Source: JAQVEM01 sp964601205 (GTDB taxonomy: Bacteria; Actinomycetota; Humimicrobiia; Humimicrobiales; Humimicrobiaceae). From it: a stretch of 64,000 bases of DNA. The notes below the pieces were generated by a model. That model was not told where the DNA came from, searched no databases, and was given only the letters and a program-made list of their open reading frames with translations. Made by a program: the position numbers and the translations under genes. How positions within the stretch are numbered: the stretch's first letter is position 1; each line of letters opens with the position of its first letter. The stretch is taken from NCBI GenBank assembly GCA_964601205.1, contig CAZRML010000005.1:71676-135675 (forward strand), given 5' to 3'. Shown one piece after another: positions 46,745-54,990 of the stretch.

Positions 46745-48049
46745 TTGAATATGAACTGCTCAATAATAAGTATAGGCACTGAGTTAAATCTCGGTCTGGT
46801 ACTTGATATAAATTCTAAGTATATTGCGGAGAGGGTTACCGACCTTGGCATAGAATGCAGGCACATGTTTACAGCCAGTGATGATACAGGTGATATATCG
46901 GATATTATAAAATATAGTTTAAGATATAGTGATATGGTAGTAATAAATGGCGGCCTGGGGCCAACGGATGACGATGTTACCAGGAGCGCGGTTGCTTCAG
47001 CGTTAAATCTTGGACTTGCGAGAGACCAGAGTCTTGATAAGTATAGCTTAAAATTTTTTAGAAATAAAAGTAATAAAGAAATTATTGATAGATTGCTGAG
47101 ACAGTCTTACATACCGGCAAATTCTTTGCCATTAAAGCCAAAAATAGGGAGTGCTTCAGGATTTATTGTAGAAACAGAAAATGATAAGTTTATATTTTGC
47201 ATTCCGGGCGTACCCAGAGAGATGAAAAGCATGTTTGAAGAAGATGTAGCGCCATTTTTAAGGAAAATTATGAAAGATAGGGATTTAAAAGGTGGCGGAC
47301 TAAAGATTAAAAAATCAACACTTCTTACAACTGATATCAGCGAAACAGAAATAGAAGAAGAGATTAAAGAATTTGTTGACGGTGCAGAGGGGATGAATGT
47401 GCGTATAGGAATTACGGCCGGGCCCGGTATAACCAGGGTAATATTGATAGCAAAAGCTTCTGATGAGTTAAGTGCTGATAAGAATTTGAGAATAATAGAG
47501 AAGAAAATTACAGGGAGGCTGGGAAATTATTTTTATGGTAAAGGTGATTCTTTGATTTCTGATAGCTTAAAAGAAACTATTGAAAAGGCAGGGGGTAATT
47601 TAACCATAAGCACCGCTGAATCAATAACGGGAGGATTGGTAGGCAGTGTTATAACCGATACCCCGGGAAGCTCTAAATTTTTTATGGGAGGGATAGTATC
47701 TTATTCAGATTACTCAAAAATAAAATTACTTGATATAAATGGAGAAAAGCTGGTAGATGGCGGAGCTGTGAGCGAAGAAGTATGTTTAAAAATGGCAGAA
47801 AGAACCAGGAAAATTTTTAATTCTGATTACTCATTGAGTGTGACAGGATATGCCGGACCGGAAGCGGGAAATAAGGAGCCCGGTCTGGTATATTGTTGTA
47901 TACTGGGACCGGATGGATATGAAAAGATATTTAAAAAAATTTTTAAGGGAACCAGACGAGAGGTTAAGTTTAGAACCGCACAGTTTGCGCTTAAAGAATT
48001 GAGGACAGCGATAAATAAAAAGGTGTTAAAAGAAGGACCAATAGATTAA
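46745..48049 (+). CDS. cinA: CinA: pyrophosphatase plus nicotinamide-nucleotide amidase
   Basis: CinA proteins recycle NMN and are linked to competence in some species. The N-terminal molybdopterin-binding-like domain (SIISIGTELNLGLVLDINSK, GGLGPTDDDVT) is followed by a PncC domain (about 285-434, STAESITGGLVGSVITDTPG and SVTGYAGPEAG). It has 434 residues. It lies just before thpR and recA, a widespread order. Confidence 0.94.
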   Translation: MNMNCSIISIGTELNLGLVLDINSKYIAERVTDLGIECRHMFTASDDTGDISDIIKYSLRYSDMVVINGGLGPTDDDVTRSAVASALNLGLARDQSLDKYSLKFFRNKSNKEIIDRLLRQSYIPANSLPLKPKIGSASGFIVETENDKFIFCIPGVPREMKSMFEEDVAPFLRKIMKDRDLKGGGLKIKKSTLLTTDISETEIEEEIKEFVDGAEGMNVRIGITAGPGITRVILIAKASDELSADKNLRIIEKKITGRLGNYFYGKGDSLISDSLKETIEKAGGNLTISTAESITGGLVGSVITDTPGSSKFFMGGIVSYSDYSKIKLLDINGEKLVDGGAVSEEVCLKMAERTRKIFNSDYSLSVTGYAGPEAGNKEPGLVYCCILGPDGYEKIFKKIFKGTRREVKFRTAQFALKELRTAINKKVLKEGPID

Positions 48050-48052
48050 TAT

Positions 48053-48637
48053 ATGGTTGCGGATAATAATAAAGATAAGCTAACTAAAAGATTGTTTATA
48101 GCCATAAATATTCCCGAAGATATAAAACATAATATATTCAGTTTTGCAAATGATTTACTTGGTAAAAATAAATATATGAGAATAGTTCCTGCTTCAAACA
48201 TACATGTGACTCTGAAATTTCTGGGTAATATTGGCATAGAAAGGATTGAGAAGATAGATAGAGTACTAAGGGAAACAGCCGGTGGATTTGTTGAGTTCAG
48301 GTATAAAATAAGCGAAAAAATAAATGCATTCCCGGGACCCAAAAATGCGAGGGTTATTTTTATGGGGATAGATACGGGCGGCGACAAGATATCAAGAATA
48401 TATAATAAGTTAGAGGATAATCTAAATAGAATTAAGATAGATAGAGAAAAAAGGAAATTTTTTCCTCATGTTACTATTGCAAGAGTAAAAAGTAACAAGG
48501 ATATAAGACAATTAATAGAAACCGATAAAGTTTTTTTAGACGGAGTCCTGGACTGTCCGGAGCTTACTTTATTTGAAAGTAAGCTCCGGCCTTCTGGAGC
48601 TGAATATATTGTTCTGAATAACTATAGTCTAAAATAA
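48053..48637 (+). CDS. thpR: RNA 2',3'-cyclic phosphodiesterase ThpR
   Basis: ThpR is a 2H phosphoesterase acting on RNA ends. The two HxTx motifs are present: HVTLKFLG at about residue 51 and HVTIARVKS at about 139. The N-terminus RLFIAINIPEDIK is typical. It has 194 residues. The end of the gene carries a perfect 14-bp inverted repeat (48557-48589), listed separately. Confidence 0.94.
   Translation: MVADNNKDKLTKRLFIAINIPEDIKHNIFSFANDLLGKNKYMRIVPASNIHVTLKFLGNIGIERIEKIDRVLRETAGGFVEFRYKISEKINAFPGPKNARVIFMGIDTGGDKISRIYNKLEDNLNRIKIDREKRKFFPHVTIARVKSNKDIRQLIETDKVFLDGVLDCPELTLFESKLRPSGAEYIVLNNYSLK
48557..48589 (+). repeat. Perfect inverted repeat inside the end of thpR
   Basis: CCGGAGCTTACTTT (48557-48570) and AAAGTAAGCTCCGG (48576-48589) are exact reverse complements around the loop ATTTG. 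The RNA would form a strong 14-bp hairpin within coding sequence, about 50 bases before the thpR stop. No T run follows, so it is not a standard terminator. Confidence 0.85.
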
Positions 48638-48671
48638 AAATATTTTTTTATTTATATTAAAAAAAATTATG

Positions 48672-48680
48672 TGGTAAAAT
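48672..48680 (+). promoter_or_regulatory. Candidate extended -10 for recA
   Basis: TGG followed by TAAAAT (48675-48680) resembles an extended -10 in the AT-rich 155-base gap before recA. A -35 box is not clear, and no LexA-type GAAC-N4-GTTC box was found. Confidence 0.35.
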
Positions 48681-48792
48681 GATATAGTGTGCTTTTATGC
48701 ATATGATATTATATACAATTAAAATAATTTATATATGATTGATATTATGTAATTTTATTTTTTAAGAAAATTTATTTATTGGAGGATTTATT

Positions 48793-49824
48793 ATGGATAG
48801 AGAGAAGATTATAGAAAACACGGTATCGCAGATTGAAAGACAATACGGAGGAGGGTCTATAATGAGGTTAGGAGATAAAAGCCTGATTTCGGATATAGGT
48901 CATATATCAACAAATTCACTGGAACTTGATATAGCACTGGGGATTGGTGGTATACCAAGAGGAAGGGTTACAGAAATTTTTGGCCCTGAAGCTTCCGGCA
49001 AAACAACTCTTGCCTTACATATTATAGCCAACTCTCAGAAGGAAGGTGGCGTAGCTGCTTTTATAGATGCAGAACATGCTCTGGATCCCGGTTACGCGAG
49101 AAATCTGGGAGTAAAAGTTGAAGAACTCCTGCTCTCGCAACCTGATAATGGAGAACAGGCTCTGGAAATATGTGAGATTTTATTAAAAAGCGGCGCTCTG
49201 GATGTAATTGTAATTGATTCTGTTGCGGCACTGGTACCGAAAGCAGAGCTGGAAGGCGAAATAGGGGATTCCCATGTAGGTCTTCAGGCCAGATTAATGT
49301 CCCAGGCATTAAGAAAAATAACCGGAGTTGTCAATAGGACCAAGACCTCTGTGGTTTTCATTAATCAATTAAGGGAGAAAATAGGGGTTATATTCGGTAA
49401 TCCTGAAGTAACGCCGGGGGGAAGGGCATTAAAATTTTATTCTTCAGTAAGGCTGGATATAAGAAGAATTGATAGTATTAAAATTGGGACTGAAAATATT
49501 GGAAATAGAGTTCGCGTAAAAGTGGTAAAGAATAAAGTCGCGCCTCCTTTCAAGAAAGCGGAATTTGATATAATTTACGGAAGGGGTATATCAAAAGAGG
49601 GTAGTGTACTTGATGTTGCCGCGGAACTCGGAGTTTTAGAGAAAAGTGGCTCCTGGTATTCATATAAGGATGAACGGATCGGCCAGGGGAGAGAAAACGC
49701 TAAAATGTTCCTGTCTCAAAATACGAAAATAATGGAGGAAATTGAAAAGAAAATAAAGGATATATTGAAGTTAAATATTGCCAGAAAAGAAGATGAAGAT
49801 AATAAAAAAAATAAGAAAGAATAA
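48793..49824 (+). CDS. recA: Recombinase RecA
   Basis: RecA forms filaments on single-stranded DNA for recombination and the SOS response. Motifs: QYGGGSIMRLGD, FGPEASGKTTLALH (Walker A about 65-73), IDAEHALDP, VIDSVAALVPKAE and FINQLREKIGVIFGNPE. It has 343 residues. GGAGG lies seven bases before the ATG. recX does not follow; a MarR gene does. Confidence 0.98.
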   Translation: MDREKIIENTVSQIERQYGGGSIMRLGDKSLISDIGHISTNSLELDIALGIGGIPRGRVTEIFGPEASGKTTLALHIIANSQKEGGVAAFIDAEHALDPGYARNLGVKVEELLLSQPDNGEQALEICEILLKSGALDVIVIDSVAALVPKAELEGEIGDSHVGLQARLMSQALRKITGVVNRTKTSVVFINQLREKIGVIFGNPEVTPGGRALKFYSSVRLDIRRIDSIKIGTENIGNRVRVKVVKNKVAPPFKKAEFDIIYGRGISKEGSVLDVAAELGVLEKSGSWYSYKDERIGQGRENAKMFLSQNTKIMEEIEKKIKDILKLNIARKEDEDNKKNKKE

Positions 49825-49871
49825 GCTCCAAGATTTTTAAACTATTTAAAAAATTATAATTCCACTAAACA

Positions 49872-49945
49872 TTAGAATATTTCTATTCCTTATTGACAAT
49901 TTAAATATAATTGTTAGAATTCTAATAATTTAGTTAGAAATCTAA
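49872..49945 (+). promoter_or_regulatory. Cluster of TTAGA-TCTAA palindromes, likely MarR operators
   Basis: TTAGAATTCTAA (49914-49925) is a perfect 12-bp palindrome. TTAGAAATCTAA (49934-49945) is a near copy centred 20 bases downstream. A weaker copy, TTAGAA-TAT-TTCTAT (49872-49886), is centred about 40 bases upstream. The regular two-turn spacing around the promoter suggests autorepression by the MarR protein. Confidence 0.7.
49893..49920 (+). promoter_or_regulatory. Promoter of the marR-MATE operon
   Basis: TTGACA (49893-49898) and TAGAAT (49915-49920) are 16 bases apart, with TG at 49912-49913 as an extended -10. The -10 is inside the palindrome at 49914-49925, so a bound repressor would block it. 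Confidence 0.75.
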
Positions 49946-49964
49946 TAATTAAGGTTTTATCTTA

Positions 49965-50411
49965 ATGTTAAAAAATAATGATGCACTAGAAATATTCAGA
50001 ATTTTCCCTTTTTTTACCTGCACACTGATCAAAGATTTCAATGCTGATGTAGATATGAAGCTAAATCATACTGAGGAAAAAACACTTATAGCAATATCGC
50101 AGAAGAAAAATAAAACCATGTCTTTCTACAGCAGGATGGCAGGGCTGGAAAAAGGTTCGTTTACTGCTACTGTAGATGAACTGAGAGATAAAGGTCTGAT
50201 AGAAAGAACCACTCATCAGTATGACAAACGAAAGACAATACTCGTTCTCACTAAAAAAGGAGAAGAGCTGGCCCGTGAAATTAAAAAGCAGTTTAAGATA
50301 CATTTAAATAAACTTTTTTCAGAATTGAGCTACAGCGAAAGGGAAGAGCTTTCTAAAGCTATAGTTACTTTAAAAAAAATAGTCAGAAAACTGGAGGACA
50401 CTGATTCGTAA
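49965..50411 (+). CDS. MarR-family transcriptional regulator
   Basis: This 148-residue protein is a winged-helix MarR repressor: EEKTLIAISQKKNKTMSF, then the recognition region ARMAGLEKGSFTATVDELRDKG (in part; the text reads SRMAGLEKGSF), then the wing RTTHQYDKRKTILVLTKKGEEL. It lies 50 bases upstream of a MATE exporter and downstream of palindromic sites, so it probably represses its own operon until a toxic ligand binds. The ligand is unknown. Confidence 0.88.
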   Translation: MLKNNDALEIFRIFPFFTCTLIKDFNADVDMKLNHTEEKTLIAISQKKNKTMSFYSRMAGLEKGSFTATVDELRDKGLIERTTHQYDKRKTILVLTKKGEELAREIKKQFKIHLNKLFSELSYSEREELSKAIVTLKKIVRKLEDTDS

Positions 50412-50461
50412 TATAAATATAAAAATTACTGTAATAAATATGCGGGTTAAGGAAAACTGGA

Positions 50462-51832
50462 ATGAATAAATCAAGAATTAGGGTTATGGAGAAAATTCCC
50501 GTATACAGGTCAATTTTAATTCTTGCTATACCGGCTATGACAGCTAATGTAGTACAGATTATATATAATCTGACCGATGCTTTCTTTATTGGAAAGACCG
50601 GAAACGTAAATATGGTAGCAGCAATATCAGTAGCAATGCCGGTATTTATGTTAATACAGGCTTTTGGCAATATATTCGCACTTGGAGGGGCATCATATAT
50701 ATCCAGAAAACTTGGTGAAAAAAAATTTGATGAAGCAAGGCATACATGCTCAACATCTTTTTATACATCAATAATTATAGGGATGGTGCTTTCAATAGTT
50801 CTTCTGATAATGATGGATAGAATTGTTGGAGTTATAGGAACGAGTGCTGAAACTTTTAACTTTACAAAGGAATATCTTGTTATTATTTCATCATCAGGAA
50901 TTATACTGATGATGAATGTGGTCATGGCGGGGCTTATTAGATCCGAGGGGGCAACCAAGGAGGCCATGATTGGTATTTTTATAGGCACGGGGCTTAATAT
51001 TATTTTAGACCCCATCTTTATACTGATGCTTGACATGGGGACAGCTGGAGCAGCCTGGGCAACAGTAATAGGAAACTTAATCGGTACAATTTATTATCTT
51101 TCATACTTTTTGTCCGGCAGAAAAACCTCGCTTTCTATATCTTTTAGGGAATTCAAACCTTCAAAAATCATATATAATGAAATCTCAAAAATTGGTATTC
51201 CTGCTTCAGTAAGCCAGCTTGTGATGAGTGTATCGTTCATAGTTATAAATGTATTCGCTGCTACTTACGGAGATTATGTAGTGGCTGCAAACGGGATTGA
51301 AATGAGAATTGTGAGTATGGTTATGTTCCTTATAGTAGGGCTTGCCCAGGGATATCAACCTTTTGCCGGGTATAACTTTGGAGCAAGAAAATATAAACGT
51401 TTTATAAACGGGTTTAAAGTCACCATAATTTATAGCACTATACTGTGCATCATTTTTACCCTGATTTTTATCTTATTCGGGAGAAAGTTATTCGCTATAT
51501 TTATTGATGACCAGGCTGTTATTAATACGGGTGTAGAAATACTCAGGGCTTTTACCTGGTGTGTTCCGCTATTTGGTTTACAGATGACACTTATAATGAC
51601 ATTCCAGGCTACCGGGATGGCGCTTAAATCAATGTTAGTAGGGCTGGGCAGGCAGTTTATTATTTATCTGCCATTATTGTTTATACTTAATTCTATGTTT
51701 GGGTTTCAGGGATTTATTTTTGCCCAGCCGGTTGCAGATATTATTACGACGATTATAGCAATTGTGCTGTCTGCATCTTTGATAAAGGAAATTAAAGGAA
51801 AAACGGTAAAGGAGTGGGCTTTAGAATCTTAA
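50462..51832 (+). CDS. MATE-family multidrug exporter
   Basis: MATE proteins export cationic drugs or metabolites using sodium or proton gradients. About twelve membrane segments are visible in two similar halves, with RSILILAIPAMTANVVQII and ALGGASYISRKLGEKK in the first and VSQLVMSVSFIVIN, GLAQGYQPFAGYNFGA in the second. It has 456 residues. It is the likely target gene of the MarR regulator before it. Confidence 0.92.
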   Translation: MNKSRIRVMEKIPVYRSILILAIPAMTANVVQIIYNLTDAFFIGKTGNVNMVAAISVAMPVFMLIQAFGNIFALGGASYISRKLGEKKFDEARHTCSTSFYTSIIIGMVLSIVLLIMMDRIVGVIGTSAETFNFTKEYLVIISSSGIILMMNVVMAGLIRSEGATKEAMIGIFIGTGLNIILDPIFILMLDMGTAGAAWATVIGNLIGTIYYLSYFLSGRKTSLSISFREFKPSKIIYNEISKIGIPASVSQLVMSVSFIVINVFAATYGDYVVAANGIEMRIVSMVMFLIVGLAQGYQPFAGYNFGARKYKRFINGFKVTIIYSTILCIIFTLIFILFGRKLFAIFIDDQAVINTGVEILRAFTWCVPLFGLQMTLIMTFQATGMALKSMLVGLGRQFIIYLPLLFILNSMFGFQGFIFAQPVADIITTIIAIVLSASLIKEIKGKTVKEWALES

Positions 51833-51884
51833 AAATTCTAATTTGATTAATGGCTGAATGGCTTATTTTTACCCTAAAGACATA

Positions 51885-51893
51885 TGATATAAT
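51885..51893 (+). promoter_or_regulatory. Extended -10 promoter before the CRP-B12 regulator
   Basis: TGA followed by TATAAT (51888-51893) forms an extended -10 without a good -35. It predicts a leader of about 220 bases. The 287-base gap 51833-52119 also holds AAGGAGG (51921-51927) in front of a three-codon TTG-GAG-AAG-TAG frame (51932-51943) and a second TATAAT at 52073-52078. No B12-riboswitch box was found. Confidence 0.5.
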
Positions 51894-52119
51894 AGGCTAA
51901 GTCAACATAGATATCATTTAAAGGAGGGTGATTGGAGAAGTAGGATAATACTCGGAATGTAATTAAAAATAGAGTATGATATGAAAGAAGAAATATCACG
52001 TTTTTAACTATTATATAATAAAAACCGGTGAGTTTTTTGGATCCGGAGAAAAGGGAAAGATAAAGGTAAGAGTATAATATAATAAAGGAATATGACAGTA
52101 ATTTTTTGGATGGTAAAAT

Positions 52120-53412
52120 ATGGTACAAAATGTTAAATCCCGGGAAGGGGTAAAAGATACTGATACTGGTATTCTAAGATTGATTAAAGACTATAATATT
52201 GGCAGGCTTAAAGTTTACAGTAGAGGGGAAGTAATTTACTGGCAGGGCGCACCTACTAAATATGTATCTGTTGTTAAGAGTGGAGCAGTGGAATCATTTT
52301 CTGTATCCAGAGAAGGAAAAGTGCACATATATGAGATCCTCGGTGAAGGGAGCATGGTTGGTATGGTAGATTGTTTGCTGGGAGAGGAGTTCAGGTCAAC
52401 AGTTGAGGCTCTGGAGGATACCCATGTATACTTAATTCCAAAAGCTGAATTTGAAATTTTGATATCCGGCAATTTATCCTTTTCTACGATTTTGATGAAG
52501 CAGCTGGCTCAAACAGCCCGTTCGCTTGCCCGTGAAGTAAAAGAGCTCAGTATGATGGATATGCAACAGCGTTTAAAGCATCATTTGGTAAGGCTGGCCA
52601 ACAACCATGGACTGGTATTAAAAAAAGGAATCAAGATAGATCTGGCCATTACCCACGAAGAAATAGCCGAGCTGGTAGCAGGGAATAGGAGTACGGTAAC
52701 AACTTACATTAACGAATTAAAAAAACAGGGATATCTGTGGAAAGAAAATAATCGTCTTGTAAGTATTCCCATTAAACATTTTGAAATACTTGAAGGGCTG
52801 AGCCGGTCTATAGTGGAAAAGAATGAAAAAGAAGCTGTAAGCCTGGTAAAAAAAGCAGTTGATGAAGAGGTCGGTCCTGAAAAGGTAATGGATGCTCTTG
52901 AAAGGGGCATGAAACAGGTTGATAGCGGTTTTGCCCGGAAAGAACTCAGCATCTCTGATGTGATGATGGCAGTGTCTACCATGAAGAGTGCCATGTCTGT
53001 GGTAGAAAAAAAAATCAGGATAATGGAAAGAAAATTTAAAAATCCGGGTACTGTTATAATCGGAACAGTTCGGGGTGATATTCATGATATGGGGAAGGGT
53101 GTAGTTGCAGCATTACTGGCAGCTGAAGGTTTTAAGGTTGTAGACCTGGGCGCGAATGTAAACGCAGTGCAGTTCATAGATGCAATCAGTGAGTATAAGC
53201 CGGATATTCTGGCTATGTCCGCACTTATGACCGTGACTGTACCGGAGCAGGAAAGAGTTATAAATATTCTTAAAAAGAAAGGCCTCAGGGATAAAGTTAG
53301 GATAATTGTTGGCGGGGGTGCAGTAACCAGGGACTTTGCACGATATATTGAAGCTGACGGCTATGAGGCGACGGCGCATGAGGCAGTGGAGCTGGTAAGG
53401 AATATAATATAA
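52120..53412 (+). CDS. CRP-family regulator fused to a corrinoid (B12)-binding domain
   Basis: The order of domains in this 430-residue protein is unusual. A cyclic-nucleotide-binding-like barrel (about 30-115) and dimer helix (about 120-150) lead to a CRP-type helix-turn-helix (about 175-206, THEEIAELVAGNRSTVTTYI). A helical cap (about 230-305) and a cobalamin-binding domain (about 310-430) complete it. The corrinoid motif is complete: GDIHDMGKG with Asp320, His322 and Gly325, then VGGG near 397-400. In the barrel the Glu that binds cAMP ribose is replaced (GMVD where GEL is usual), while an Arg-Ser pair (92-93) remains. The C-terminal part resembles the two corrinoid proteins encoded nearby. 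It lies 11 bases before mttB. Inference: a regulator whose DNA binding responds to corrinoid or methyl-corrinoid. Confidence 0.88.
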   Translation: MVQNVKSREGVKDTDTGILRLIKDYNIGRLKVYSRGEVIYWQGAPTKYVSVVKSGAVESFSVSREGKVHIYEILGEGSMVGMVDCLLGEEFRSTVEALEDTHVYLIPKAEFEILISGNLSFSTILMKQLAQTARSLAREVKELSMMDMQQRLKHHLVRLANNHGLVLKKGIKIDLAITHEEIAELVAGNRSTVTTYINELKKQGYLWKENNRLVSIPIKHFEILEGLSRSIVEKNEKEAVSLVKKAVDEEVGPEKVMDALERGMKQVDSGFARKELSISDVMMAVSTMKSAMSVVEKKIRIMERKFKNPGTVIIGTVRGDIHDMGKGVVAALLAAEGFKVVDLGANVNAVQFIDAISEYKPDILAMSALMTVTVPEQERVINILKKKGLRDKVRIIVGGGAVTRDFARYIEADGYEATAHEAVELVRNII

Positions 53413-53423
53413 GAGGAACGGTA

Positions 53424-54860
53424 ATGCTCGGAGGATTTACACAAAATTTTAAGCCACTCAAATTGCTGTCAGATAAACAGGTTGAAATCATTCAACGAGG
53501 AACACTGGATATCCTTGAGAAGACAGGGGTAAGGATTGAACATGAAGGAGCGCAGAGAATTTTTGCCGAGAATGGTTGTAAGGTTGATTTTGAAAAAAAA
53601 AGAGTGAAAATACCCGGCCGGGTGGTAGAAAATTGTCTTAGCAAATGCCCTGATAGCTTTGTAGTTAGAGCGAGGGATCCCGGGAATAATATAACCATTG
53701 GCGGAAATGTATTGTATTTTGAAAACTCTATCGGGATGAAGGCTGTTAGTCTGGATACATGGAGTCCCCATATAGCTACAATGTTGGAACAAATTGAAGG
53801 GGTTAAGGTACTTGATTCGCTTGAAAACATGCATGTGATGAATGTGTATGCTTCATATTCCGAAATAGAAGGTGTCTCTCCATACATGGCTGCACTGGAG
53901 GACCTTGCCAGCAGGATAACAAATTCCACAAAGTGTCAGACTGCAGGCTCCTTCAAACAAAACGAAATTTTCGCAATACGGATGGGGAAAGTGGTGGATA
54001 TAGACCTTATAGGGACAGTAAATGCTATATCACCACTTACCTATGGTAATGAGGCCGCTGAAGCAATTTTCAGGTTTGCCGGTGCAGGGTTTCCAATTAA
54101 TTTTGGCAGTGGTGCAGTAATGGGGATAACCGGACCGGCGACTATAGCCGGTGCGACGGTAACCAATAATGCGGAACTCCTGGCGGGAATAGTTCTGGCA
54201 CAGCTGATAAATCCAGGTACAAAAATACTGGTGAGCGATTCCGTTTACCCGATGGATATCAGAAGAGGATACCCTGCATTTGGGGCTGTAGAGGCTGCTA
54301 TGCATAATATGGTGTTTAACCAGATCTGGCATAGTTATAAAATACCCACCAGTAGCTGGATTTCTGGCATCACCAGTTCAAAAAAGATAGACTTTCAATG
54401 TGCCTATGAAAGAGCAATGACCGGTTTGTTATGTGCCTTATCCGGATCAAATCTTATAAGCCTGCATGGCGCCATATATGGCGAGATGACATGGAATCCT
54501 GTTCAGGCTGTGCTTGATGATGATATTGCCGGGTGGATAGGACGGTTTATAGAGGGCGTGGAGGTAACGGATGAGACACTGGCAATAGACTTAATACAGA
54601 AGGTAGGGCCTTTTCCGGGTCAGTATCTTAACAGCAGGCATACCAGGAAGTGGCTGGAGAATGAACAGTTAATACCGGAGTGTGCTGACAGGGAGCCTTA
54701 TCCAGAGTGGTTAGAAAAAGGTAAAAGGGACTCTATTATACTGGCAAAGGAGAAATTGGAGAAAATGTTAGCCGGGTACGAAGCAGTTACTCTATCAAAT
54801 GAGGAGAAGAAGGCTATAAATGAAATACTAAAAGAGGCAAGAGCCTATTACAGCCGGTAG
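53424..54860 (+). CDS. MttB-family (non-pyrrolysine) corrinoid methyltransferase
   Basis: MttB-family enzymes move a methyl group from a tertiary or quaternary amine to a Co(I) corrinoid protein. This 478-residue protein matches the family over its length (RGTLDILEKTGVRIEHEGA, FGSGAVMGITGPATIAGATV, ISLHGAIYGEMTWNPVQAVL). There is no internal TAG, so it is not the pyrrolysine type. Characterised members of that group use glycine betaine, proline betaine, carnitine or gamma-butyrobetaine. The exact substrate cannot be read here. It follows the CRP-B12 gene by 11 bases and precedes a corrinoid protein, its likely partner. Confidence 0.88.
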   Translation: MLGGFTQNFKPLKLLSDKQVEIIQRGTLDILEKTGVRIEHEGAQRIFAENGCKVDFEKKRVKIPGRVVENCLSKCPDSFVVRARDPGNNITIGGNVLYFENSIGMKAVSLDTWSPHIATMLEQIEGVKVLDSLENMHVMNVYASYSEIEGVSPYMAALEDLASRITNSTKCQTAGSFKQNEIFAIRMGKVVDIDLIGTVNAISPLTYGNEAAEAIFRFAGAGFPINFGSGAVMGITGPATIAGATVTNNAELLAGIVLAQLINPGTKILVSDSVYPMDIRRGYPAFGAVEAAMHNMVFNQIWHSYKIPTSSWISGITSSKKIDFQCAYERAMTGLLCALSGSNLISLHGAIYGEMTWNPVQAVLDDDIAGWIGRFIEGVEVTDETLAIDLIQKVGPFPGQYLNSRHTRKWLENEQLIPECADREPYPEWLEKGKRDSIILAKEKLEKMLAGYEAVTLSNEEKKAINEILKEARAYYSR

Positions 54861-54894
54861 GGATAAGATTTATTATATTGAACTTTTATTAAAA

Positions 54895-54932
54895 TAACTA
54901 TATTTTGTTGTCTGGAAAACAAAATATAGTTA
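54895..54932 (+). repeat. 15-bp inverted repeat between mttB and the first corrinoid gene
   Basis: TAACTATATTTTGTT (54895-54909) and AACAAAATATAGTTA (54918-54932) are exact reverse complements around an eight-base loop. There is no T run after it. It could be an RNA-processing or stabilising hairpin that raises corrinoid-protein output, or a DNA operator. Confidence 0.85.
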
Positions 54933-54990
54933 AGAAAATGTGTTAAATACTAATAAGTATGTATATTGCAAATAAAAAGGAGGGAAAATT

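Noticed and set aside
48638..48792. LexA (SOS) box in front of recA
   Set aside because: Neither a GAAC-N4-GTTC nor a CTGT-N8-ACAG type palindrome is present in the gap.
51833..52119. Cobalamin riboswitch before the CRP-B12 gene
   Set aside because: The location is tempting, but I found no B12 box and no matching core helices.
52704..53085. Overlapping - strand frames opposite the CRP-B12 gene
   Set aside because: The + strand protein has clear domains across the region, while the antisense products show no family motif.
53424..54860. Possible pyrrolysine-containing MttB
   Set aside because: The frame has no internal TAG, and no pylT or pylS is visible, so it is the non-pyrrolysine type.
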